Assembly: GCA_014773175.1 (NCBI GenBank)
Contig: VXCM01000134.1
Span: forward strand, 119,494 to 183,493
DNA length: 64,000 nucleotides
Direction of reading: 5' to 3'
Source of the DNA: Lucifuga dentata
Lineage: Eukaryota > Chordata > Actinopteri > Ophidiiformes > Bythitidae
Shown: positions 12,908 through 24,176 of the stretch, piece after piece
Numbering within the stretch: position 1 is the stretch's first letter
Layout of the letters: each line of letters starts with the position of its first letter
Program-made: the position numbers and the translations under genes
The notes under the pieces: model-generated
Told to the model about the DNA's origin: nothing
The model's database searches: none
What the model saw: only the letters and a program-made list of their open reading frames with translations

Positions 12908-14100
12908 CAGTCATTACTAAAGACCTAATGGACATGCAGCCAGGCACTGGCCTTTAAGCACTACGTCAATCACCCTCACACACATACATACACACACTTT
13001 ATAATCTCAATCGCTCAAACTCATTAGCTTTCTCCTTTGCTTCATTTGTCTTTCCCCCTGTGTATTTCTCTTCCTCACACATTCATTTCTCTTTTCCACT
13101 CTTCTCCCTTTTTCACTCTTTTTCTGTTGATCAGTCTCCATCTTTGCCTCCTCTATCTTTCCATCTGTTGTCTCTCTCACACACACACATCGCATTTCAG
13201 TCTTCATTTCTGTCCAACTCCATCTCCGTCTTCCTTTGTCTCTGCTTTCACCACAAATGCAGGCCATCGTCCTTCGTACTAAATCTTGTTTCCTTTCTGC
13301 TGAGGCTGATGCTGCCTGCAGGTCTATGCAGAGTGATAGATGGTACAATATTGAGCCACCATAAAGCTGCAACTGAGATCTAGGGTTCTCATAATAAAGG
13401 GGCCACCATAGCCTGTAGGGAGAGAAGGACATTGGGAGGAGGGAAAAATGCAGAAAGACAAACTGAGATGGGGAACAGGTGAGACAGACAGAAGGATAAA
13501 GAGAAGTGAGAGGACAAAAAAGAGGGAAAAGTCTAAGAAATGTCAGTATTAATTGAAGAATCTATAACTTTGGACAAACTGGTGCTGTGCAGATGTTCTC
13601 TTTCTTTCTGTGTGTCTCGTGTGTACACACTAGCTGCCGTCACACTATTAGCTACAGTGTTTAGACTACGTAATAGAGCCACCTGTGGTTCCCTATTAGG
13701 GATAATGACATCAGCCATATGTAGGTACACACACGCACACGCACACAGAATTATACACAGTCATCCAAAAACATTAAACAAGCAGCACGTAGACGCATGC
13801 AAATGTCTAAGCACAAAAAGTAAGCCTCCCACCTGCACGTATACGCATGTAAATGAACCTCTTCTCGTGTTACTTACAGGATGTTAATTTCAGTCTTTGA
13901 TTTGACTGCTCTAGTTTTGGTCGCATGTTTCTTCCTGCAAAGCTTCCTAAAACAAGCTACACAAAAAAAAAAAAAAAAAAAAAGCATGGCAGCATCACAA
14001 AGAAAAAGCACAGCTGGATGATGCTGCAGCTGGAGAAAGTTGCCAGATAAAAGTGTTTTAGAAAGCAGGTGTGTGCAGTCTGGTGTGTTTATGATGTTAA

Positions 14101-14666
14101 AGGACCATACTGGCGATTGTGCATGTTTGAACCTCGTATTTTTTATATTATATATTCATTATATTTTCATACACGTAACATTACTGACAATCATTTCCCA
14201 AAGCATACTACTGGAATGGTGAATTTAAAAAAAAATNCAGACTGCCATTGGTTTCAGTTCATTCTGGTACGCTATTAAAATCAACTTGTTGATACTTGAA
14301 ACACGCTTGGGATAGGTAATCCATCATCACGAACAAGATGTGTATTCAGGTTCTTTTAGAAGTTACGTAATTTTAGCATTTACTCGCAATAAAAAGTGTG
14401 GCTATGTCTCCAATAGTCCCAAAAGAAGACCTGTGTTTACTGGAAAATTTAAATGACTGGCTGCATAACTATTTGCAGGAGAAACATGGATTTTTAATGT
14501 GGGTGTATCACTTGAATATTTGATTTTGAAAGATTAAGAGATTTTGAAAAATATCAGGAAAGCTGAAATACGGTTTTATCTTTGGGGAAAATGATTGTCA
14601 GTAATGTAACATGTATGAAAATTGAATATGTTAGGCTCAAACATGCAAAATGGCCGGTATGGTCCT
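14101..14666. mobile_element. TTAA-flanked inverted-repeat element (copy 4)
   Basis: TTAA lies at 14097-14100 and 14667-14670, with ends AGGACCATACTGGC and GCCGGTATGGTCCT. The element is 566 bp including a single N at 14237. Confidence 0.85.
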
Positions 14667-15398
14667 TTAAATGCTGTTAATGGAAGCTCAGCACTTGGAA
14701 GCATTTCACAACAAAAGTCTTCCACAAAGAAAACTGATTGAGCTTTATTATGAAGCAGCTGCAGGAAATGTGACGTTACAGTAACAGGAAGAAGTTCAGG
14801 TTAGAAATCAGATGGAATATTTGAATACATTTGACTTTGGCTTATTTTTTTTTAGGCAAAGAGCTGCAGACGCAAATTGAAGCTCAGACTTCCGACACAC
14901 ATTATTACGGTAAACAAACTCTTTTTCTTTCCTGTCCTTTTGTACTTTACATCAGTCTGGAGTATTAATACAAACATAACACTTTTAAGAAGTATTTCTG
15001 ATTTTACTCAATAGTACAAACATTTTACTTATGAAGATTAAATAAACAACAGAGATGCTACATGAGGCCATTAAAAGAATTCCAACAAAATAATAGAGGG
15101 CACGTCTCTCTTGTTTTCATTGTCACTGTACTGTGATGTAACCTGACAAAAGTTATCATTCTGCCCCCATGATTTTTGAAGGTATTTATGCATTATATTG
15201 TTGCATATATTGTATATTGCATTGGGGTGTGTGGCTTCAAACAAAAGCAAGATGTGTTTGACAGCCATCCTGCATACATGTACTGTATGCTGAGTTAAGT
15301 TAGCTGTAATCCAGTTCTTATTTGTATCATCTCTACAAAATGGTTTTGTGTACATTTGTGTTATTACTTTTCCATTTGCATAGCATTACCGGTATGTT

Positions 15399-15400
<2 letters not shown>

Positions 15401-15434
<34 letters not shown>

Positions 15435-15545
15435 CCTCAGATGGCATGTCTGTCCGATGAATCTAGTCTAATTGTAGTCAGGTGCGACATAATGAGTCAG
15501 AACATTTTGAGTTGCAATGCTGCAGTTTTGGATTTCTCTCATTGT

Positions 15546-15570
<25 letters not shown>
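15401..15570. repeat. Two (GT)n tracts
   Basis: GT runs at 15401-15431 and 15545-15570. Confidence 0.85.
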
Positions 15571-15578
<8 letters not shown>

Positions 15579-16113
15579 CATATATAAGCTATTAATGCAG
15601 CTAAAACTTTAGCGATTCAAAGAGTGTATAGTGTAACAATATATACTATACTTACAGCAAAATCAAACATCTTTAAGCTCCTATGCAATATTTGCGAGTA
15701 GATTTTTATTCTACTTAAATTTTTGTCTTCGTCTGGATGGGGAAAATGAAATATTGAAGTTTTTGTTATGACATTTTTCTGTTGAGCTGCCCCAGGTGGT
15801 CACGAGCCAGCGGGACATTATTTTAAGATTTAGGAGGCAGATTGGTGGAGAGCTGCTGTTTTAATCAGAATGAGCTTTTATTTACAGCTGCACGCTGGGG
15901 TTTCTCAGGTCCAAACAGCTGCTGCTCAAAATCACCAGCTGTCACTCACTATTACATGCTGTGAAGAGAGACAAGAGAACACACACACACACACACACAA
16001 AAACATACACACACTAAACACACACATTCACGCATACATACAAACACACCATGCTGTGTGGAGGACTGTGGGGCCGAGTAACCTTCCTTTTACTCAGCAG
16101 GAAAAGAATAAAC

Positions 16114-16172
16114 CTCTCTCTCTCTCTCTCTGTCTATATATATATATATATATACACATATATATATCTGGA
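16114..16172. repeat. (CT)n followed by (TA)n
   Basis: A CT run (16114-16132) passes directly into a TATA/CATA run to about 16172. Confidence 0.85.
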
Positions 16173-17682
16173 AAAGATCAATACTATGTTGGTTCGGAGC
16201 TTTGAGGCTTTAGAATAAACGCAGGCATGTATGTCATGGCTCTTCAGCATTGTAATGACAGATCATCTTCTCCCAAGGCCAGTGTGTAATTTTTGACTTA
16301 TAAATTACAGATTTTAAAGAATATGAGTAGTTTCGTGTTTGTCTGTAAAAAATATAACCCCATTGTATCTTGCTGTGGTTACAAATATTAATGTCTTTAT
16401 TGTTTATAGGTTCCCATTAACTCCCGCTTCAGCGATCACTAATCTTCCTGGGGACCACAATTTTAAAATACAAAACTTGATAAGCAAAAATAGAATTAAA
16501 ACATTCAAAAGAAGAAATCTGACAATAGCATACTAATGTAAAATATGAAAAACTTTACCAGAATCAGGAAACATCACCAACATAGACATTTGGTTATTGT
16601 CTAGTGTTGTATCAAAGACCCGTTCAGGAATTTGATAGTGACAGGAGGTTACAGTTGTGTCTTTTGATGTTTAGCGGTGAGGTAAACACGTCTATGAACA
16701 AACATCCTCTGTGCGAGTACATATAACTACATCAAATCAGACATGTATGTCATGCAAACATCCAGGCAGTCATCTGTTACTTTCCATCTGGTAATCAATA
16801 ATACACAAGGCTGTCACCAATCCATTAAACACACACACACTCACACACTGCCATGGGCTGCTGGGAAGTACACACACAATGACACACTAAACTACACTCA
16901 CACACAAGAAAGCTCAAATAGAAAAACACGACAAAACCAACAGGGAAAGCGTGTGCGTGTGAACACCATGATTGATGTGTTGGAGCTCCGTTCACATGTT
17001 CACAACATTATTAGAAAATTAATGATAGTGGACGTACGATCCCTCAGAGAGCTGCAGCACACAAAGGAGAACAGTGTTGTCAGAAAGCTAATGATACTGG
17101 GCGAGCTTTGATCATTATTTAGCTTTTCTTCTGGTGCTTTATTATGTGACATGTTACATTAAATAATATCAAAGGCTGCCAAAGCCTCTTTCTCTCGTTG
17201 AAGTTATAAAAGAAAAGAAAGGCAGCGTTTCAGTCAATGTCAGGCAGGAACGTGATCACAATCTCTGTCTCCATTGCTAATTCCATCTCATGCTATCGCT
17301 TTCTGTCATCGCTATCTCTGCCTGTATCACCATCTCTCCATCTCTGTCTATTGCTGTCTTTCTGTATCTCTCCATCTCTATCTCTAAAAAAACTCTCTAT
17401 TTTACAATTTCTCTCCGTCTCTTTATTTCTAGCCTACAACTCCATCACTCTCTGACTCTTTCTGTCACCATCCATCTCTCTTTCACAATCTGTTTCACTA
17501 TCTGGTTTTTTCTGTTTAATGGGGCTGTCGTTGCCAAAATATGCTCAGAACACAGTTACCCAATTTGTAAAACCCAACCTGAAGATGCAACTGCAAACAC
17601 ATAATAACACATAATAATACTGAACGTAATGCAGAGTGAGAGGAGGGTTAATGGGCAGAGAGAGTTTGAGCCAGCACAGGCC

Positions 17683-18522
17683 TAATGCTGCGTTCGAGCT
17701 ATCTCGGAAGTTGGATTTTTCTGCCTTCCTACTTGGAAAAATGGATCGGCATTTGAAGTCAGAGCTCCGGCTGGGAAACTCGGACCAAAATGATCTACCC
17801 CGACTTCACCAGTATGACGTCACTCAACATGGCAGCGCCCGTGGAAGTGAGCTTTGTGAATGGAAATGNGACTTCACCAGTATGACGTCACTCAACATGG
17901 CAGCGCCCGTGGAAGTGAGCTTTGTGAATGGAAATGATCAGCTACACTGTAAAATGTGACAAGTTGATCTTACTTAAAAAAATCTAGGAAACTGCATTGA
18001 AAAGGGTAAGTAAATATAACTACATAGTCTTAAGTTCAAGTAGACATAAAGTAAACATAACTTAAGACTAATACTTATATTTACTTTTTCAAGGCAACCG
18101 GTTTCCTAGATTTTTTTAAGTAAGGTCAACTTGTCACATTTTACAGTGTAACAGGCAAATAAAATATTTTTTCTTGCGTGACATTGAAATAAAAAGGTCA
18201 AAATATATACCACCAAATTCACTATCTACAATGTATAATAACTGTTTGCCATTGATAAGTGTAAATAATTTCAGAATATTACTTCTCTGCACAAATGTTT
18301 AATGCAGTGATTAATATCATTGCAAAACAACACAACCAAACAGTCCTGTAATCTAACTTTACTTTAGCTCACATTTATTACTAAGTTTATTTAATCTTAC
18401 AGTATTTACTGTCGTTCAGCTATGCTTTTTTGTTTATATTTAGCTGGAACGGTTTGAGGTCAGAAATCGGAACTTCCGACAGGGAAAATCCCGACTTCTG
18501 AGGTAACTTGAATGCAGCATTA
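17683..18522. mobile_element. Inverted-repeat element with TAATGCTGC ends, carrying a nested insertion
   Basis: The left end TAATGCTGCGTTCGAG and the right end CTTGAATGCAGCATTA are inverted copies, and subterminal TCGGAAGTT/AACTTCCGA blocks are also inverted. The interior includes ATGACGTCACTCAACATGGC. An N at 17869 separates duplicated segments. A second, reversed copy lies at 23253-23737. A 204-bp TA-flanked element is inserted at 17945-18148. Confidence 0.78.
17945..18148. mobile_element. TA-flanked miniature element nested in a larger one
   Basis: The ends CACTGTAAAATGTGACAAGT and ACTTGTCACATTTTACAGTG form inverted repeats of about 50 bp, flanked by TA (17943-17944, 18149-18150). The related host copy at 23253-23737 lacks it at the same place (GATCATTCAACAGGC there, compared with GATCAGCTA...TAACAGGC here). 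That defines the insertion boundaries and supports a TA target, as in Tc1/mariner-type elements. Confidence 0.85.
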
Positions 18523-21500
18523 TTTACAGGTATGAGTAGGTATGTGCCTTTGAATCATGGTTGGTTGGAGGAGAGGTGTAGGAGAGGACGGAACACAGGC
18601 ACTGTACCACTGGTGTCGGTAACACCTCTTGTAAACACACACACATGCATACATATACTCTGCGCAACCATGTGCCACCTACCCAGATGAAAGCTATTGT
18701 TGCTATTTATGGGATAAGGAGTCAGCAGGCATGCCAGTGTGTACTGTATGGTGTGTGTGTGTGTGTGTGTCTGAGTTTTGTTTATACATTTGTTGCATAT
18801 CTAAAGTGTGTATGTGTGTGTTTGTATGACTGCTGCCTATTTTATGCCTGTAATATTTTTAAGACCTGCTGTATTTGCAATGTTGTTGAATCTTCATAAC
18901 TCAGTGCGCACTCACACACACCACAAACACACAGACACACACACATGCACACATTCTCTCCTTCTGTTACTCACAATCCCCTGAGGGGGAAACCACAGCC
19001 ATGGATAGTTTAAGAGTCTTAATGTCAACAACCTCCTCTAAAAGCACAAGTGTTTGTGGCTGAGCAGACGTTTAAGATAAGCCAAAGGCTACCGAATGGA
19101 AAGACTGATATCATTATAAGAGAATGTTCTAGCTGTAAGTCAGCGAGGAAGCATTTCACAAATTAAGCAATGCAAATGAAAAAAAAGAATGAAAGATTCA
19201 GGCAAGAAGAAATGATTGCAGTGTTTAGTGCTAAAATGTTTTATAACTGCAGAAAGCAATTATGCAATGAGGGAGATGTTAGGAAGGAGGTAGGGGATGA
19301 GGGAGAAAGAAATGGAGAGGAGTGAAAAAGAAGCAAGGAGGAGTAATTAAGGATGAAAAGATAGTCAGGAAGGAAGAACAAAAGATAGAGAGAAACGACT
19401 TATCAGGTGTATTTGAGAACTTTAGTACATCTTGATTTTGGTAAGAATTCAGGGTCAGTTGTGAGCTGTTGGCAAACAGCCAGAAAACTGAAAACCCCCA
19501 AATCAGAAATCAAAACCCCCAAATCAATAAACCTTCTGCTGTGATTAGATTTACAACAATCATATTTGTACTGGTGTAGTGACAAAAAAAAGCTTTTGTC
19601 TGATGAAATGTAATTTGATTTAGCAGCATGCAGCAGGGAGTTCAGGACATTAGGAGAACAGGATGCTGGGAGCTGCAAAGACCACAAACAGCTCTCCCAC
19701 CCAGGTGGGGGAGCAAAAACACCTAATGGATTTCATAAACTCATTAAAGAAGACATTTAGCATTTAGCATTTTCACATATTGAACAATAAAATTCACTAA
19801 GAGGCTGCGCAACATGCAAATTAAATTTGGGACTCATTTTGAAAATGCTTTCCAAACGTTTCTCTGCTGCTATTTATTTTGCTTTATTTTGCAAAATGCT
19901 GTTCAGATAATTAGTTTACTCAATTTAAGGGAAGTAGCCGGGAGTGGAGGAACTGATATAAGAATGAGTGAAAGAAGGAAAAATGAAACAAGTAATTGAC
20001 CAAATTTATTGAAACATTTAATTTTAGTAAAGAAGGATGAATCTTGGGGTCTGGAGAAATATGGATGGATGGATGGATGGAAGTACAAATTTAGGAGGCT
20101 AGAATTTAGGGAGCTGGAAGACAGAAATAGTCATTCAAGGAAGGAAAGAAGGAAGGACAGAAAATACGAAACAAAAACTAACCAAGTTGTTTGCCATCAT
20201 TTCGGTAAGGAAGTAGGATTTAAGGGAGCAGGAAGAAAGATGTGTTACAAGGAAAGAAGGAAGGAAGGAAGAAATGACTGCATTTATTAGGCCCAGTCCC
20301 AGATGAAGGCAGCATTTGCCAACAAAGCTGTTACAGCAGGTAGTGACAATGTCTCCACAAACACAACTCTGTAGTGATGCACACACACACACACACACAC
20401 ACACTAATGATAAACACAAGCCCACACACAACTCATATACCACCAAATGCTTCCTTTTAATTCCAGAAAAGATTTTGTATGCTGGGGTTTTTCTGGTCTC
20501 ATCCTTGTTATGGAGACGCCATTATGCAAATACCATATTTGTCATTGACATTATATGATGATTATTGATTTTGTAATAGGAAAACACACACTGACACACA
20601 CAAACCCTCTACAGCTGGAACAGCTTTATGCTTTACAGGTTTTGTTCACCTAGCTGTCAGCGCTGTAGTCGCTGCTTTCCTATAAATACCAGCCTCACCA
20701 CTTTCATATGGGCCTGTGGGTTTATGTGGGAGCTGAGTGTGTTTGGTGTGTGTGTGTGAGAGAGAGAGCAAAACGAAATATATTAAGCAAGGAGGGAGGT
20801 TAGGAGAGACGTGGCGGTATAATAAGTGGGTCACGTTTGCATTACATCAAGGCTCATAGCTTCCAAACTTTATCTAATTAAAGCAGAAAGTTGATTGTGA
20901 TGCTGCTAATTGTCATGAAGACTTGTGCCTGAAATACAACCATTTTTAAAACAACATATTAACATTTTAAAATTGAGTGAACATGTTTGACCATTCATTT
21001 TACAAGACAGTGTAAGTGAATTTCATCTATTTTAACAAATGTCTCAATCATCAATACTTAAGTATTTAACACTTTTCTTCTTATATCCTTTTAATGTTTT
21101 TAATCTCTTAGGAAAGCTGAAATTTAACTTGTGTGTTTCTGTGTGTGTGTGTGTGTGTGAGCAGTGTTGAAATCATGTTAGTACAGGCTCATCAGACTCT
21201 GAAGTGTGTCTTGTTTGTACATGGGTCTAAAAGGCAACATCGGTGTGATATTTCTGATGTGGTGTTTCCGTACAATTACTTGTGTGTAAGTGCATGTATA
21301 GAAATTCTAAATGCTTCTCTATGCACGTACAGTACGTGCGCACAGGTGTGTGTGTGTTTACAGTATATCAGGAGAAGAGCATGAGAATGGGGTCAGTCTC
21401 CTGAGGAGAAGCGTATGAAAACGTGATGAATAAATGAGGCCAGGAGTGATGAGGAGAAGAAGAAAGAGATGAAGAAATGCTGATGTAGAGAGATCAGCGA

Positions 21501-21830
21501 TAATGGCTCCCTCAGCTAATTAGAGGCTAAAACCAAACTTTAGAAGAAGCTATTATGCTGAATAGAGTTGGATCCAGTTGTAGAGTTTGGTCGACAGTCA
21601 GAGATGTGGAACAGCAGTGTTTTGGCAGTTGTGGGACCTAAAGTTTGGAAAAGCTTTACCCAGAACTATGCAGAGGAGGAGCGACTCAGTTCCCTCAGAG
21701 ACTTCCTCCATCACATACCACCACGCTTCAGTAGCGTGAAGATTATGGAAATTACAGCATGTTGAGTAATTCTGAGTAATGACAAACCGAGGGAAATGTT
21801 TTGAAAGTCACTTTGAGTGGATGACTCAAA

Positions 21831-22208
21831 GGGCCAGATTCATTAAAAAATCCCGCTAAGTATGCGGTGTCACATACCGCTGAAATTTATGACCAGAATG
21901 AAACCATTTTTATGTGATGTGTTTCTTATGAATCGCTTCCCCGACATGTAGATAAGGAAGATTGACAAATACTAAATTAGGTTGCCTCTCATCCAGACTG
22001 TAACCCAACACACATTTCACAAGCTTTGCAGTGGGTCATAAAATGGATGTAAGCAAAATTAGGGTGCTACTTTAGACATTGCACTTGTACAGGCAAACGC
22101 TAAAAGATGTCGGTAACCAGTGTTTATGAATGAGAGGACGTGGTTGCATGATGATATTTGCTCATATTGACAAGGTAAATCATGCACTACCATTTATGAA
22201 TCTGGCCC
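21831..22208. mobile_element. Miniature element with GGGCCAGATTCAT ends
   Basis: It begins GGGCCAGATTCATTAAA and ends TTTATGAATCTGGCCC, inverted repeats of about 16 bp around 378 bp. It is flanked by CAAA/AAAG, so a short target duplication is possible. No coding capacity was seen. Similar GGGCCAGATTCAT-ended miniature elements are widespread in vertebrates, but I do not assign a superfamily. Confidence 0.72.
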
Positions 22209-23252
22209 AAAGTTGACATGCACATAAATTTATAGAATGTTTTTCACTTCTTGTTCAGTCCACACTTTCATGTTGTCTTCATCTTCAAAAGTCTTTAGTT
22301 GCTTACAATTAACAAGCTAAACACAAGTATTTAAAGATGGTGGTTGTCTGTCTGATTGGGCTGGGAAAGCTTGCCTCTGACCAATTGGGGACGTTCTGTC
22401 TTCCAAGCTCCACCCAGCTGAACCCAAACTGGAGCAGAAGCTAAAAAAAAATGGCTCATTAGCTATTGGTTCCAGTACCTGGTCCTGTTGCTTGACGTAA
22501 AAAGAAGGAAAGTTCCTGAGATGCTGCTAAAGTTCTGTGAAAGACAGAACTGTGAACAACTTTCTGTGAAAGTTGGTTCTTGGGAGGAAAACACACATTT
22601 ATTGGACTTACTGTGGTTCCACAGAGACTATGTAGTTTACATGTGATTTAAAATTAACTTCAGTAACAAATGTTGTGTTGTATAAGTTTGGATTGGTCTA
22701 TATTTGGCCTGGAAATACCAATTATTCAACTCCCATGCTGGCTTCCCACTCTTTCTCTGTTTCTTGTTACTACTTAAATGTGTTAATTCGTAATAGGAAT
22801 GGGCACACATACACACACATGCATGCATTATATCACATCCAACATTGTCATTGTTTCATTACACTCACACTTTTAATAAGGCAAATTAGTTGAATAGGTG
22901 CTAAATTTCCAATTGTGATCAGCCAACTAAACTCCACCAGGCTGGGTGCTTTATTTTGTGTGTTTTTATGGCAATGTGTTAATGAGCTTTCGTGCAGCTT
23001 TCATGGCTACGTGACTGTAAATGATCCGTCATACTTTGGCCTTTCATGAGCACAAATGCTGAAACACCCCAAAAAGGAAAACGTACAGCAGATTGAGAAG
23101 GAGTTGGAGCGGTAGGGAGAAGTAGAAGGAGGCAAGAGATGACAATGGAAAGACAAAGGGAAGCAAGGGAGGAGGTTGCCAGGAAGGAATGGGAGAAAAG
23201 ATGGGTAGAGGTGTAGAAAACAGCAAAAAAATAAATAAATAAATAATAATAA

Positions 23253-23737
23253 TAATGCTGCATTTGACAGACCTGGGATGTCAGATTTTTCCCAGTCGGA
23301 ATTTCCGACTTCCGACATCAAACCGTTCCAAGCCAAATGTAAACAAAAACGCATAGCTAAACACCAATAAATACTGTAAGATTAAATAAACTCAGTAATA
23401 AATGCTAACTAAAGTAAAGTTAGACTACAGGACTGTTCGGTTGCGTTGTTTTACAATGATATTAATCACAGCGGGTATTAAACATTTGTGCAGAGAAGTA
23501 ATATTCTGAAATTATGAAATTATTTACACTTACGTATCAATGGCAGTTATTATACACTGTAGATAGTTAACTTGGCGATATATTTTGACCTTTTTATTTC
23601 AATGTCGCGTAAGAAGAAATACTTTATTTGCCTGTTGAATGATCATTTCCATTCACTAAGCTCGCTTCCACGGGCGCTGCCATGTTGAGTGACGTCATAC
23701 TCGTGAAGTCAGGGTAGATAATTTTGGTCCGAGTTGG
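23253..23737. mobile_element. Inverted-repeat element with TAATGCTGC end, reversed truncated copy
   Basis: The left terminus TAATGCTGCATTTGACAG and subterminal GGAATTTCCGACTTCCGAC match the right arm of 17683-18522 in reverse. Similarity runs through GCCATGTTGAGTGACGTCAT to about 23737, where the other terminus is missing. Confidence 0.75.
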
Positions 23738-23949
23738 TGCAAGGGAAGATATGTGGAAAGTCTGCAAGAATGAAGGGTAGAAAAAATGGTAGAATGAGAG
23801 GTAGAGGGCTATAGAAGATAATAGATTGGGGGAAAAACCCAAAATGACGTTTAAAAAAATGTATTCCTCTACACTTTGGAGACATGTTTGATATGAAAAT
23901 GCACACACAAAAAAGCTTAAACCGTTGATGACAATGCAAACACCCACAA

Positions 23950-24141
23950 CCCATTCACTTGTTATTTAGCCTTTATTAAATAATAATAATAACATTAAAA
24001 AAGAACATTTTCTGTACAAAGTCTACAAACAACAGTTAGAGTTATCTGGCCAGTGCTGAAGGTGTGTCTGTGTATCCATCAAGACAGAAGAGGTAACACT
24101 ATCTGGACATCTAGAAGGAGTTAGGAGAGAGGGAGGGAGGG

Positions 24142-24176
<35 letters not shown>

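Larger units (their letters stand above)
1..23949. other. Intergenic 3' flank of nrp2, no recognised gene
   Basis: I found no exon with credible protein similarity on either strand in this 24 kb. It contains the repeat copies listed separately and simple repeats such as the CCT run at 206-241. Purine-rich (about 9020-9400) and pyrimidine-rich (13030-13260, 17260-17500) stretches are also present. A distal nrp2 3' UTR or non-coding RNA could be hidden here. Confidence 0.5.

Noticed and set aside
12658..13432. Frames across CA and pyrimidine-rich sequence
   Set aside because: Low-complexity translation with no domain. One frame crosses an N.
17636..17959. 107-codon plus-strand frame
   Set aside because: It is repeat-derived and crosses the N at 17869, which separates duplicated segments, so the frame is an artefact.
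21568..21765. 65-codon frame containing VLAVVGPKVWKSF, faintly like the end of LINE reverse-transcriptase proteins
   Set aside because: The match is only to a short loose pattern, and I see no flanking LINE sequence or splice context. Not listed as a feature.
1..23949. The downstream neighbour of nrp2 expected from mammalian gene order (such as ino80d)
   Set aside because: No exon with recognisable similarity was seen in this span. It may lie outside the window.
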